This document shows positions 37,313 through 46,937 of a DNA stretch of 64,000 nucleotides, piece by piece. Both the position numbers and the translations under genes were made by a program. The notes below the pieces were generated by a model that was not told the origin of the DNA, did not search any database, and was given only the letters and a program-made list of their open reading frames with translations. The DNA comes from Halarcobacter bivalviorum (lineage in GTDB: Bacteria; Campylobacterota; Campylobacteria; Campylobacterales; Arcobacteraceae): NCBI RefSeq assembly GCF_003346815.1, contig NZ_CP031217.1:2108001-2172000 (forward strand). The letters run 5' to 3'. The first letter of the stretch is position 1; each line of letters starts with the position of its first letter.

Positions 37313-37390
37313 GGGTTCTCCTTTTAAATAAATGAATTATATAAAAAAGGAGTATTTTTTTTGTTTAAGACTTGATATTAAGTCTATTTT

Positions 37391-38353
37391 TTATGAAAAT
37401 AGGTTTTTAAAGAAACTTAAAAATCCTTTCTTCTCTTCAACTAACATATTATATGCTTCATTTATTGAACCTACTCTCTTTGCAGCAAAAAGTAAAATTG
37501 CAACATTTAGCTTAGCTAATTTCATAGTCTCTTTATCTGGATTTTGAATAAAAGCAATAGCTTGTTCTAGTGTGATATTTTCAAATTTTCTAGTATAGTT
37601 TATATTTAACTGTTTTAAATCAACACTTTTCTCTTCAATTTTCCCATTTTCTTTAACCCAATATTTAAAGTTAGAGAAAACTTCAGGTGTACCTTCATTT
37701 CCTTTTAATACTAAAAAGTTTTTATAATTACTTGCAAATAAAGTTGTATATTTCTCTACATAAGGTTTATGAAAAGCTGAAGTAATCGCGTATTTTGAAT
37801 TTGCAGGATTTAATAGTTTTTCTGTTGTATTAAAAACTGTTCTCATATATAGTTTTTTTCTAAGTTCAGTTAAATCAGATAACTCTTTAAAGTAATCTTT
37901 TCTATCAAAAAAATGTATATTATCTTCTAATTCTATATTTGTAGCAATATCTTTTACTGTAAGCCCCTCTTTTGCAGGTTGACAATAATCACCACTAATT
38001 ACAATATCTAAAGGCTTGATTTGGTTGTTTTTCTCAAAAAACTCTTTTAATATCTTTCCATATAAAGGGAAAAGATATGGCTGATTTGTTTTACCATCAT
38101 ATGAAAATCCTAACTCAATTGATTCAGGAATATTATCTCTTTTTATATATTTCTCAAAAGCTTGTAAACAACCTGCTAACTCATCTTCACTCTCTAGCTT
38201 TACTCTTAAAAGCATTAAAAAAGCTGCAGCTTGTTCATTTTCACACTTTTGTTCTAAAATCCCTTGAATTGCCTCTATTATCTCTTCTTTTGTTAAATCT
38301 CTATTTGATTTTGGTCCCGTTCCTACTGCTTTAATATATTTAAAAAAATTCAT
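37391..38353 (-). CDS. TrpD2/YbiB-like nucleic-acid-binding protein
   Basis: This 320-residue protein resembles the anthranilate phosphoribosyltransferase fold of the TrpD2/YbiB branch, which lacks TrpD activity and binds nucleic acids in E. coli. It has YIKAVGTGPKSNRDLTKEE at the N-terminus and helical N-domain residues AAAFLMLLRVKLES. The ATG at 38353 is chosen over an upstream ATG (38410) because AGGA lies six bases before it. It lies 78 bases upstream of the LysE gene on the same strand. Confidence 0.8.
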   Translation of the reverse strand: MNFFKYIKAVGTGPKSNRDLTKEEIIEAIQGILEQKCENEQAAAFLMLLRVKLESEDELAGCLQAFEKYIKRDNIPESIELGFSYDGKTNQPYLFPLYGKILKEFFEKNNQIKPLDIVISGDYCQPAKEGLTVKDIATNIELEDNIHFFDRKDYFKELSDLTELRKKLYMRTVFNTTEKLLNPANSKYAITSAFHKPYVEKYTTLFASNYKNFLVLKGNEGTPEVFSNFKYWVKENGKIEEKSVDLKQLNINYTRKFENITLEQAIAFIQNPDKETMKLAKLNVAILLFAAKRVGSINEAYNMLVEEKKGFLSFFKNLFS

Positions 38354-38440
38354 AATTATCCTAAAAAAATATTTTTTGTATTCTAACACACAATAGTAAC
38401 TAAAATACAAAAAATATACAATTATATTGTAGAATACAAC

Positions 38441-38815
38441 ATGATAAAAGTTTTACTAATAAATTTACTACTTATTAATTTTCTTTTTGCTTCACCCAAA
38501 ATATATAATGCTTACGCATTAACTATTTCAGATGAAAATGGGAAAAAAGAGCATATCCAAAACAAAAGAGAAACTGATTCTGATTTTAATGGTACTTGTT
38601 TTGTAGAAATCTTTGTAAATACAAAATATAAAGTAGAAATGCCAAAAGTTACAATTGGTACAGCAATAGGACATTTTAAATCTTCAAAGTCTGTTTATAA
38701 AAATAAAATTAAAGTTGGAGAGATAATGGTATTTAAACTTTATAATATAAGAAAAGGTTATTTAAAAATAACAATTTATGACAAACTTTATGATATGAAA
38801 ACATTTATCAAATGA
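38441..38815 (+). CDS. Small secreted protein of unknown function
   Basis: The 124-residue product has a signal peptide (about 1-17, cut near LFA-SPK). The mature part is basic and beta-rich, about 105 residues, with one cysteine (NGTCFVEIFVN). I do not recognise it. It stands alone before the next gene, 95 bases away, and diverges from the TrpD2-like gene. Confidence 0.7.
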   Translation: MIKVLLINLLLINFLFASPKIYNAYALTISDENGKKEHIQNKRETDSDFNGTCFVEIFVNTKYKVEMPKVTIGTAIGHFKSSKSVYKNKIKVGEIMVFKLYNIRKGYLKITIYDKLYDMKTFIK

Positions 38816-38910
38816 TTATTTATAAAATATAACTAAAATATAACGATTAATTTTGATTTTTCTGCTATTTTTTTGTAAAATAATTTAATTTTATAAAAGA
38901 AGAGTTACTT

Positions 38911-40902
38911 ATGATTGATAAAGTACAATTAAATGAATTAATAAATAAAGCAGAAGATATAAAAGTTTTATATGTCGAAGATGACGAAGAAGTTAGATTA
39001 AATATACTGAAACTTCTTTCTTCAATTTTTACTGATATAACTTTAGCCCAAAATGGTCATGAAGCTTTAGAAATATTTAAAAATAATAAAAACTTTGATT
39101 TAATCATAACTGATATAAATATGCCAATTATGAATGGTATTAAACTCATTTTAGAAGCAAGAAAAATCAATTATAATATACCTTCAATAATAATTACAGC
39201 TCATAATGAAAGAGAATTAATTGATGAAGCAATTATGGCTGGAATTGATGGTTTTATATTAAAACCAATTAAATTAGAGCAACTTTACAATACCCTATTA
39301 AAAGTAACAGAGAAATGTAAACTTATAAAAGAACATGAAAAAAATCTTGCTATTTTAAATCAATATAAAGATATTACAAACAAGAGTTCTATTATCTCAA
39401 AAACTGATCCAAATGGAATGATTACTTTTGTTAATGACAATTTTTGCAAAATCTCAGGATATAGTGAAATAGAATTAATAGGAAGACCTCATAATATAGT
39501 AAGGCATCCAGATAATCCAAAAGAGCTATTTGCAAATCTATGGAAAACAATTAAAGTTGATAAAAAGCCTTGGGCAGGAATTATCAAAAACCTCACAAAA
39601 GATGGAAAAAGCTATTTTGTTAAATCTACAATAAAACCTATTTTAGATAATCGAGGCGAGATAATAGAGTATATGGCATTAAGAGATGATATAACTGAAA
39701 TTATGAGTGAAAAGAAACAACTTATTGCTAGTTTAGAGTCTTGTAGTAAATCTTTCTTAGCTTTAATACAAATTGAAAACTTTGATATTTTAGATAAATT
39801 TTATGATACAAGAAGTGTTGAAAAAATAGAAGTTATCTTAGGTAATGCTATTTTAGCTTTATTACCTAAAGAGGGTCAGATTTTTGAGAAAATATATAAA
39901 CTTGGAGATGGTTTATTTGCTTTAAGTTGTGACTATTCAAGGCTTGAAAAAGCAGATAAAAAAGTAGAAAATACTCTTAGTGAACTTATTATAAATACAA
40001 AACAAGAGACAATAAAACTTGATAATATCGAGTATGATATCTCTATTGTAGTAAGTTATTGTATTGGAGAAAAAAATCTTTTTGAAAATGCAAAATATGG
40101 AATTGAAAGAGCTATTGATACAAATATGAATCTAATCTTTGCAAATAATCTTGTAGAAGAGGCTCAAAAAACTGCACAAAAAAATATTGAAACAATTCAT
40201 ATGGTAAAAAAAGCCTTAGATAATTTTAAAATCATCTCTTATTTTCAACCTATTATTGATAATAAAACAAAGAATATAATCAAATATGAGTCTTTAGTAA
40301 GACTTATAAATGAAGAAGGAGAAACAGTCTCTCCCTTTTATTTTTTAGATGTTTCAAAAAAAGGTGCCTATTATACAAAAATCACAAATAGAGTAATAGA
40401 AAGCTCCTTTAATATTTTAGACCATATTGAACATAATGTTAGTATTAACCTTTCCGTACTGGATATAGAGAACAATGCAATTAGAAATAAACTTATTAAT
40501 TTAGTCTCAAAAGATAAATATAAAGGTCGAGTTACCTTTGAACTTTTAGAAGATGAAAATATAAAAAATTTTCAAAATGTTAAAAACTTTATTTCCCATG
40601 TAAAAAAAGTGGGGAATGTCAAAATTGCAATTGATGATTTTGGAAGTGGTTATTCTAATTTTGAAAGACTATTAGAGTACACACCTGATATTTTAAAAAT
40701 AGATGGAAGTTTAATAAAAAATATTGAAACAGATGAATTTAGTAGAAGTCTTGTAGAAACTATTGTAACTTTTGCAAAAAAACAAAATATTGAAACAATT
40801 GCAGAATTTGTAGAAAATGAAAATATATATAATATTTTAAATGAAATTGGTGTTGATTATTCACAAGGTTACTTTTTTGGTAAACCTGAAAAACTGATAT
40901 AA
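38911..40902 (+). CDS. Response regulator-PAS-GGDEF(degenerate)-EAL protein
   Basis: The 663-residue protein starts with a receiver (about 15-135, phosphoacceptor Asp68 in LIITDINMP), then an Aer-type PAS (about 150-265), a degenerate GGDEF domain (about 285-410; GDGLF in place of GGDEF) and an EAL domain (about 425-660). The EAL catalytic set is present: ESL, NLS, FELLEDE, DDFGSGYS, LKIDG and AEFVE. It should hydrolyse c-di-GMP under control of phosphorylation and the PAS signal. The PAS closely resembles the first PAS of the HD-GYP protein at 61.4 kb. Confidence 0.92.
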   Translation: MIDKVQLNELINKAEDIKVLYVEDDEEVRLNILKLLSSIFTDITLAQNGHEALEIFKNNKNFDLIITDINMPIMNGIKLILEARKINYNIPSIIITAHNERELIDEAIMAGIDGFILKPIKLEQLYNTLLKVTEKCKLIKEHEKNLAILNQYKDITNKSSIISKTDPNGMITFVNDNFCKISGYSEIELIGRPHNIVRHPDNPKELFANLWKTIKVDKKPWAGIIKNLTKDGKSYFVKSTIKPILDNRGEIIEYMALRDDITEIMSEKKQLIASLESCSKSFLALIQIENFDILDKFYDTRSVEKIEVILGNAILALLPKEGQIFEKIYKLGDGLFALSCDYSRLEKADKKVENTLSELIINTKQETIKLDNIEYDISIVVSYCIGEKNLFENAKYGIERAIDTNMNLIFANNLVEEAQKTAQKNIETIHMVKKALDNFKIISYFQPIIDNKTKNIIKYESLVRLINEEGETVSPFYFLDVSKKGAYYTKITNRVIESSFNILDHIEHNVSINLSVLDIENNAIRNKLINLVSKDKYKGRVTFELLEDENIKNFQNVKNFISHVKKVGNVKIAIDDFGSGYSNFERLLEYTPDILKIDGSLIKNIETDEFSRSLVETIVTFAKKQNIETIAEFVENENIYNILNEIGVDYSQGYFFGKPEKLI

Positions 40903-40910
40903 TAAATATT

Positions 40911-41255
40911 ATGAAATACATTTTTTTAACTTTTCTTATTTCTTTATCTTTAGAAGCTAACTCCTATGGGAATTTACTCTTAGAAGGAAATTGTACAACT
41001 TGTCATCATAAAACAAAAAATATATCAGCCCCTTCATTAAAAGTGATAGTTACAAGATATAAAGAAGCCTTTGCAAAAAAAGAAGATTTTGTTTCTTATA
41101 TGAGTACTTGGGTTGTAAAACCTAAAGAAGAGACATCTATTATGTTAGATATGATTAGTAAATATGAACTTATGCCTGAATTAGGCTATGATAAAGATAC
41201 ACTTGAAATAATTTCAAGTTATCTTTATGATATGAATTTTGATGAAGAAAAGTAA
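40911..41255 (+). CDS. Small periplasmic monohaem cytochrome c
   Basis: The 114-residue product has a signal peptide (about 1-17) and one haem motif CTTCH (about 26-30), with NISAPSLK after it and a methionine near the C-terminus (ELMPELG) as a possible axial ligand. It starts eight bases after the EAL gene and is probably co-transcribed; a link between the two is not obvious. It converges with serS. Confidence 0.88.
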   Translation: MKYIFLTFLISLSLEANSYGNLLLEGNCTTCHHKTKNISAPSLKVIVTRYKEAFAKKEDFVSYMSTWVVKPKEETSIMLDMISKYELMPELGYDKDTLEIISSYLYDMNFDEEK

Positions 41256-41261
41256 GATTTC

Positions 41262-42500
41262 TTAGAAATATCTTTTAAGCACTTCTGGAATACTTACTGT
41301 TCCATCTTCATTTTGATAGTTTTCCATAATAGCTAGTAATGTTCTTCCAACTGCTAATGATGAACCATTTAAAGTATGAGCAAGAAGATTTTTCTTATCC
41401 TCTTTATATCTAATTTTTGCTCGTCTAGCTTGGAAATCTCTTGTATTTGAGATAGAAGAGATTTCTCTATATTTATTTTGTCCAGGAAGCCAAACTTCAA
41501 GGTCAATAGTTTTTGCTGCTGAGAATCCTAAATCTCCTGTACAAAGCATAACTTTTTGATGAGCAAGACCTAAAGATGATAATAAATCACTTGCACAATT
41601 TACCATCTTTTCAAATATTTCATCTGACTCTTCTTGTTTTGTAATAGCAACCATTTCCACTTTATCAAATTGATGTTGTCTAATTAATCCTCTTGTATCT
41701 CTACCAGCACTCCCAGCTTCTTTTCTAAAACAAGGAGTATATGAAGTTAAAAGAAGAGGTAACTCTTCAGCGGGAAGAATCTCATCATTATAAAGGTTCG
41801 TTAATGAAACTTCTGCTGTAGGAATAAGATATAAATCTTCTCCTTCAATCTTAAATAAATCATCTTCAAACTTAGGTAACTGTCCTGTCCCTTGAAGAGT
41901 ATTTGAATTAGCCATAAAAGGAACATACCACTCTTCAAAACCTCTTGCTCTGTTAAAATCAAGCATATAGTTGATTAAAGCTCTTTCTAATCTTGCACCC
42001 TCTCCTTTTATTGCAGAGAATCTAGATTTTGCCAGTTTTACACCTCTTTCAAAATCTAACCAACCACAAGATAAGTCCCAGTGTTCTTTTGGCTCAAATG
42101 AGAATTGAGGCTTTTCTCCAATTACTTCTAAAACAATATTTTCAGTTTCATCTATACCATCAGGTACATTTTCATCAGGAAGATTTGGAACACCAAGTGC
42201 TATAGAAGTTAAATTCTCTTCTAAAACTCTTACTTCCTCTTCTAACTCTTGTTTTTTAGATTTTAATTCATTAATATTTGCTTGTAAAGGTGCAATATCA
42301 AGCCCCTCTTTTTTATATCTTCCAAACTCTTTTGAAAGTTTATTTTGCTCTGCTGTTACATCTTCCATCTCTTTTCTTTTAGCCTTAGCCTCTTCAGAGA
42401 TAGTTTTTAAATTATCTAATACTTCTTGCTCAACACCTTTTCTAGTAAGTGAATTTGCAACTGTTTCAAAATCTTTTTGTAATAGTCTTACGTCAATCAT
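41262..42500 (-). CDS. serS: Seryl-tRNA synthetase
   Basis: This class II enzyme charges tRNA-Ser. The 412-residue protein has the N-terminal coiled coil (about 27-100) that binds the tRNA variable arm, motif 2 [21 protein letters not shown] (abridged) and motif 3 [18 protein letters not shown]. Monocistronic. Confidence 0.97.
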   Translation of the reverse strand: MIDVRLLQKDFETVANSLTRKGVEQEVLDNLKTISEEAKAKRKEMEDVTAEQNKLSKEFGRYKKEGLDIAPLQANINELKSKKQELEEEVRVLEENLTSIALGVPNLPDENVPDGIDETENIVLEVIGEKPQFSFEPKEHWDLSCGWLDFERGVKLAKSRFSAIKGEGARLERALINYMLDFNRARGFEEWYVPFMANSNTLQGTGQLPKFEDDLFKIEGEDLYLIPTAEVSLTNLYNDEILPAEELPLLLTSYTPCFRKEAGSAGRDTRGLIRQHQFDKVEMVAITKQEESDEIFEKMVNCASDLLSSLGLAHQKVMLCTGDLGFSAAKTIDLEVWLPGQNKYREISSISNTRDFQARRAKIRYKEDKKNLLAHTLNGSSLAVGRTLLAIMENYQNEDGTVSIPEVLKRYF

Positions 42501-42616
42501 ATCAATCTTTCAGTTTTAATTTTCGTGATTATATCTAATTTTTTCTATGTGATTGCTTTGCAAGTTTCTATTCAAATAATTTCTTTTGAATTCTAACTTT
42601 TTTTAAATTTTAATTA

Positions 42617-42631
42617 TGATAATATTTCTCA
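42617..42631 (+). promoter_or_regulatory. Fur-box-like site before the ECF sigma gene
   Basis: TGATAATATTTCTCA matches the 7-1-7 Fur consensus TGATAATNATTATCA at 12 of 14 positions. It overlaps the likely -10 (TATGAT/GATAAT) and lies 25 bases before the start. Confidence 0.6.
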
Positions 42632-42655
42632 AAATCAAAAAGGATTCTATTAAAA

Positions 42656-43123
42656 GTGGTTCAATATTATCAAGAGTTAATATATTATGTTCAAAGAATG
42701 ATAGGTGATAAAGAGAAAGCTAAAGATGTTATTCAAGAAGCATATAGCAGATTATTATATGTAAATAAAAACTCAAATATTGATAATGAAAGAGCCTATT
42801 TATACAAAACCTCAAGAAATATTGTAATAGACCAATCAAGAAAAGAGAAAAATTCATCTGTAACTTTATATGAAGAAGAGGAACATACTATTCCCCAAGA
42901 AGAACAACCCCAAGAACAAGTTGTACAATCAAACCAATATGAACAAATAATGAAAATAGTTCAAGGTCTTCCACCAAAATGTCAACAAGCCTTTATTTTA
43001 CACGTAATTGAAGGATACTCTAGAAAAGAAATATCTTCAAAAATGGGTATAAGCATTGCTGCTGTTGAGAAAAATATTCTAAGAGCCAGTGAAAAAATCA
43101 AAAACAAATTGAACAATTATTAG
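42656..43123 (+). CDS. ECF sigma factor, FecI-like
   Basis: The 155-residue protein has sigma region 2 (about 5-70; YYQELIYYVQRMIGDKEKAKDVIQEAYSRLL abridged) and region 4 (about 95-150; LPPKCQQAFILHVIEGYSRKEIS and AAVEKNILRA). With FecR and a FecA-like receptor after it, it forms a Fec-type surface-signalling set. The start is a GTG with an AGGA 11 bases upstream, which is long; the FecI N-terminus fits. Campylobacter and Helicobacter have no ECF sigma factors, so this marks the group. Confidence 0.9.
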   Translation: MVQYYQELIYYVQRMIGDKEKAKDVIQEAYSRLLYVNKNSNIDNERAYLYKTSRNIVIDQSRKEKNSSVTLYEEEEHTIPQEEQPQEQVVQSNQYEQIMKIVQGLPPKCQQAFILHVIEGYSRKEISSKMGISIAAVEKNILRASEKIKNKLNNY

Positions 43124-43132
43124 GAGCCAAAT

Positions 43133-44098
43133 ATGAAAAATATCGAACAAATAGCTATATCTTGGCTTACAAGAGAAGAAGAAGGTTTAAATAAAAAAGA
43201 AAAAAGTGAATTAAACTTTTGGTTAAATTCAAATGAAATACACAAAAAGATATATGAAGAAAATAAATCTATTAGAAGGGTATTTAAATCTCTTCCTTCT
43301 CAATTAAAAGATGAATTAGCCTGTAAAGCGAAAAAAGGAGCAAAAAAAACAAAGATAATTGAAAAAATAAAACCATTAGCAGCAGCGGCAATATTTATTT
43401 TAGCCCTTGGTTTTGGAAGTTTCAAATACAATGAGTTTGTTTCTCCTACTTACTCAAATCATCTAGTTTCACAAAATAGTATTAATAAGAATATTCTTTT
43501 ACCTGATAATACAAAAATAGTTTTAGATAAAAACTCTGATATAGAAATTAACTATTTTAAAAATAAAAGAGAAATAAAGTTTAATGAAGGTCGAGCAATG
43601 TTTTATGTTGCAAAAGATAAAACAAAAGTTTTTACAATAGATATAAAAAATACTGAGATAAAAGTTTTAGGTACTGCTTTTGAAGTTGATAAGTTTGATA
43701 AAAAGATTTCTATAAAAGTAAAAGAAGGTCTTGTAAAAATATCAAAGGAAAACAACAATAATAAATATGAAACAATCGCTTTATTGAAAAAGGAGGATTC
43801 TCTTTTATTAGATGAAAACTCAAATATATTATCTTTAAATAAAATTCAAATAAATAAAATAGCAAATTGGGAAGAAGGATATATTTTATTTAATGACACT
43901 CCTTTACAAGAGGCTATTAAACAATTTTCAAGATACAATGAAATTGAAGCTAGCTTTGAAAATTATGATATTTCTCAAACTGCTATAACAGGTAAATTCC
44001 AACTAAATGAATTTGATTCTTTTATTAAAGCTTTACCAAAAATTTATGCACTTAAAATAGAAAAGAAAAACAAAAAAATAAAATTTTTTAAAAATTGA
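43133..44098 (+). CDS. FecR-type anti-sigma/sigma-regulator
   Basis: FecR carries the siderophore signal from the receptor to the sigma factor. The 321-residue protein has an N-terminal cytoplasmic part (about 1-80; AISWLTREEEGLNKKEK), one membrane segment (about 84-100), a periplasmic FecR domain (about 110-215; LPDNTKIVLDKNSDIEI and VLGTAFEVD) and a C-terminal part (about 245-315; LQEAIKQFSRYN) like the STN-like end of FecR. It begins ten bases after the sigma gene. Confidence 0.92.
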   Translation: MKNIEQIAISWLTREEEGLNKKEKSELNFWLNSNEIHKKIYEENKSIRRVFKSLPSQLKDELACKAKKGAKKTKIIEKIKPLAAAAIFILALGFGSFKYNEFVSPTYSNHLVSQNSINKNILLPDNTKIVLDKNSDIEINYFKNKREIKFNEGRAMFYVAKDKTKVFTIDIKNTEIKVLGTAFEVDKFDKKISIKVKEGLVKISKENNNNKYETIALLKKEDSLLLDENSNILSLNKIQINKIANWEEGYILFNDTPLQEAIKQFSRYNEIEASFENYDISQTAITGKFQLNEFDSFIKALPKIYALKIEKKNKKIKFFKN

Positions 44099-44146
44099 TG
44101 TCTGATTTTTTTTATTCATCCGTCTTATTATCGAAAAGAATAATTT

Positions 44147-44161
44147 TAATAATCATTCTTA
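44147..44161 (+). promoter_or_regulatory. Fur-box-like site before the FecA-like receptor
   Basis: TAATAATCATTCTTA fits the 7-1-7 Fur pattern at 11 of 14 positions, 28 bases before the receptor start. It may also be part of the sigma-factor-dependent promoter region. Confidence 0.45.
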
Positions 44162-44188
44162 ATACTAAAAAGAAACTAAAGGACACAA

Positions 44189-46483
44189 ATGATTAAAAAG
44201 AAATCAACATTGATTGCACCAATGTTAGCTCTTGCTTTATCAACAAGCTTATACGCAAAACAATATTCAGTAGAAAACTTATCCCTACAAAAGGCAATTG
44301 AACAATTATCAAAAGATTCAAATATGTCATATATGCTTGATGCAAAACTATTAAAAAATCAAAAAGCATCAAACTTTAAAAATATAGAAGGTATTGAAAA
44401 AGCTTTTGAAGAATTATTAAAAAACACAAACCTTGAGGCAATTATTGAAGATAATACTATCTTAATTAGAAAAAGAATAGTAGATAAAAAAGAAAAAAAT
44501 AGCTCGAATAACTTAGGAGAAGTGGAAGTTCAAGGAGAGTGGTTAGGTAATTCAAGTTATGAAGATGTAAAAACATATAGTGGAGCAAGAACAATTATTG
44601 ATTCAGCAACATTAAGTAAAACTGCTGTAAAAAATATTGAAGATGCACTAAGAGTTGTACCAGGTATTCAAATTCAAGATGAGACAGGAACAGGAGTTTT
44701 ACCAAATATCTCATTAAGAGGATTAAAACCTGGTAGAAGTGCAAATTTAAATGCAATGGTAAATGGAATACCAGCTTCAATTGCTCCTTATAGCCACTCA
44801 AGTTTCTCACTATTTCCAATTACAATGGAAACTTTAGAAACTATTGATATAGTAAGAGGTGGAGCAGCTGTTCATTATGGTCCAAACAATGTTGGAGGAG
44901 TTGTAAACTTTGTTACAAAACCTATTTCTACAAAACCTTCTTCTACGATAAAAGGAACTGTACAATCAGCTGATAATGGAAATATTTTAACTGATACTTA
45001 TTTTAGAACAGGTGGTTTTATAAATGATAATTTAGGTTTACAACTTCAATACAATAATATAAATGGAGAATCATTTAGAGATCATTCTGATACAAATGTA
45101 AATAACTTTATTTTTGATTTAGAGTATTTTCCAACAGATAATAGTGAAATAAAATCAAATATTCAATACTACAAAGCAGATGCCAACTTACCAGGAGCAC
45201 AACTTCCAAAAGATTATAAAGATGACAAAAGTTCTTCACAAAGACCTCATGATGAGTTTCATGGAAAAACAAAAAGAGCTTCTATCACTTATAAGTTAAA
45301 TCTCACTGAAGATACAGAGTTTTACTGGATGAACTATGCACAAAAAAGTGAAAGAAGATTTGATTGGGGTTGGAATACATCAGGTTCTTCATTTACTCCA
45401 GGAACAGCTAATTCTGTAAGAGTTGCCGATAGAGAAATTGATGTTTTTGGAACAGAACCTAGATTTACTTTTGAAAAAGCTAATCACAAAGTTACTTTTG
45501 GAACAAGATATGTAAAAGAAGATGTTGATTATTTATTACATCAAATGAAATTTAGTGATGGAGTTCAAGATACACTTAGAGATTGGAAAATCAAAACAGA
45601 TGCTGTTGCAGCTTATTTAAGTGATACTATCTCTTTAATGGATGGAAGATTAAAAGTTACACCAGGGATTAGATACGAAAAAATTGATACTGATTTTGGT
45701 GATAACTTAAGTAATGACCCACTTGCAGATAAGAGAAAAGATATGAGGTCTTGGCTTCCTGGGTTAAGTATTGGGTATCAAGCAACAAATGACCTGTTTT
45801 TATTTACAAATGCACAAAGATCTCTTAAATCTCCACAAGTTGCTCAAGTAAGAAAAGATGGCGATTTAGCAGCTGAACTTGCTTGGAACTATGAGCTTGG
45901 ATTTAGATATGAGCCAAATAGTAAATTTAGTATTGGAAGTACACTTTTTAGAATTGATTATGAAGACCAAATTGAATATGTAGCAAGTACTCAATCTTTT
46001 AAAAACCTTGGAGAGACAAGACACCAAGGTATTGAAACTCAAATCAATTTTAAACCAAGTGATAATACACAGTTTGCCTTAGGATATACATATCTTGATA
46101 CAGAACAATTAACAGGGGATAATAGAGGAAATCAGCTTCCTTGGGTAGCTAAACATCAATTTAGTATCTCATCTGACTATGAATATGATAAAAATAAATT
46201 CAATCTAACAGGGCTTTATATTAGTAAAGCATTTTCTGATAGTACTAATACAAAAGAAGAATCAGCAAATGGACAATATGGAGAAGTTCCTTCATATACT
46301 TTATGGAATGCAAAAGTTTCAAGAGAAGTTAAAATCAATAGTGACTTTACAGCTGATTTGAGCTTTGGAGTTAATAATATCTTTGATAAAGATTATTACT
46401 TTAGAGGTGTTGATGTAAGCCCTATTGGTAGAGTTGCAGGACAAGGAAGAACATTTATTATTTCTGCTCAAATAAATTTCTAA
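44189..46483 (+). CDS. TonB-dependent receptor with STN signalling domain (FecA-like)
   Basis: The 764-residue outer-membrane receptor has a signal peptide (about 1-23), an STN domain (about 25-92; SVENLSLQKAIEQLSKDSNMSYMLD abridged) that talks to FecR, a TonB-box-like GEVEVQG, a plug (about 125-245; NIEDALRVVPGIQIQ and ETIDIVRGGAAVHYG) and a beta barrel ending in ...INF. The ligand is unknown; FecA-like receptors take ferric dicitrate. The gene follows the sigma/FecR genes and has a Fur-box-like site. Confidence 0.94.
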   Translation: MIKKKSTLIAPMLALALSTSLYAKQYSVENLSLQKAIEQLSKDSNMSYMLDAKLLKNQKASNFKNIEGIEKAFEELLKNTNLEAIIEDNTILIRKRIVDKKEKNSSNNLGEVEVQGEWLGNSSYEDVKTYSGARTIIDSATLSKTAVKNIEDALRVVPGIQIQDETGTGVLPNISLRGLKPGRSANLNAMVNGIPASIAPYSHSSFSLFPITMETLETIDIVRGGAAVHYGPNNVGGVVNFVTKPISTKPSSTIKGTVQSADNGNILTDTYFRTGGFINDNLGLQLQYNNINGESFRDHSDTNVNNFIFDLEYFPTDNSEIKSNIQYYKADANLPGAQLPKDYKDDKSSSQRPHDEFHGKTKRASITYKLNLTEDTEFYWMNYAQKSERRFDWGWNTSGSSFTPGTANSVRVADREIDVFGTEPRFTFEKANHKVTFGTRYVKEDVDYLLHQMKFSDGVQDTLRDWKIKTDAVAAYLSDTISLMDGRLKVTPGIRYEKIDTDFGDNLSNDPLADKRKDMRSWLPGLSIGYQATNDLFLFTNAQRSLKSPQVAQVRKDGDLAAELAWNYELGFRYEPNSKFSIGSTLFRIDYEDQIEYVASTQSFKNLGETRHQGIETQINFKPSDNTQFALGYTYLDTEQLTGDNRGNQLPWVAKHQFSISSDYEYDKNKFNLTGLYISKAFSDSTNTKEESANGQYGEVPSYTLWNAKVSREVKINSDFTADLSFGVNNIFDKDYYFRGVDVSPIGRVAGQGRTFIISAQINF

Positions 46484-46490
46484 TATCTTA

Positions 46491-46523
46491 AAGTTGAGTT
46501 CTACTAAAGAGTAGACTCAACTT
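46491..46523 (+). terminator. Hairpin after the FecA-like receptor
   Basis: A 14-base-pair stem with one bulge (AAGTTGAGTTCTACT / AGTAGACTCAACTT, four-base loop) directly follows the gene. There is no T run, so termination is weak or read-through is possible. Confidence 0.55.
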
Positions 46524-46576
46524 AAAATAATCACTTATCATGATAGCTTTGATATTAAGTATTAATTTAAGTTAAA

Positions 46577-46598
46577 TGATTATAATTCTCAAAATTAA
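46577..46598 (+). promoter_or_regulatory. Fur-box-like site before the PepSY operon
   Basis: TGATTATAATTCTCA matches 12 of 14 positions of the 7-1-7 Fur pattern. It is identical over 22 bases to the site at 54382 before the TonB2-like operon. Confidence 0.65.
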
Positions 46599-46610
46599 AT
46601 AAAGGTATTA

Positions 46611-46934
46611 TTGTTGAATTCAAATTGTAAAACTATATATAAAAATCTCTCAACACCTGAAAACAGCGGAAAAAAAATTGGGTTGTTTAGAACTTTATGT
46701 TCTATTTTTGGTGGACTATTGGTCTCTTATTTATTTATGACTCTATTAACTTTTTTAATTCCTGCTCCACTAGGAGAATCACTTGTAATACCTATTTATC
46801 TTTATACTTTATTATGGGCAGTCCTATCTTTTTGGATAGCACTTTCATATACAAAACTAATTGCACTTAAAAGGGTTTTTATTCCTAGTTTAATATGTGC
46901 TATTGGAATCTTATTATTTATTTTAGGAAGTTAA
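46611..46934 (+). CDS. Small membrane protein of the PepSY iron operon
   Basis: The 107-residue product has three hydrophobic segments (about 25-48, 52-74 and 85-105) and a short polar N-terminus. It resembles small proteins (DUF3649/DUF3325 group) found next to PepSY reductases in iron-uptake operons; the match is tentative. The start is TTG with AAAGG five bases upstream. It precedes the PepSY gene by three bases. Confidence 0.72.
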   Translation: MLNSNCKTIYKNLSTPENSGKKIGLFRTLCSIFGGLLVSYLFMTLLTFLIPAPLGESLVIPIYLYTLLWAVLSFWIALSYTKLIALKRVFIPSLICAIGILLFILGS

Positions 46935-46937
46935 TCT

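Noticed and set aside
37332-37547. Open frame on the plus strand and a hairpin near 37368-37385 with T run
   Set aside because: The frame mostly overlaps the TrpD2-like gene in antisense; the hairpin points the wrong way for both minus-strand neighbours and its stem is only six pairs.
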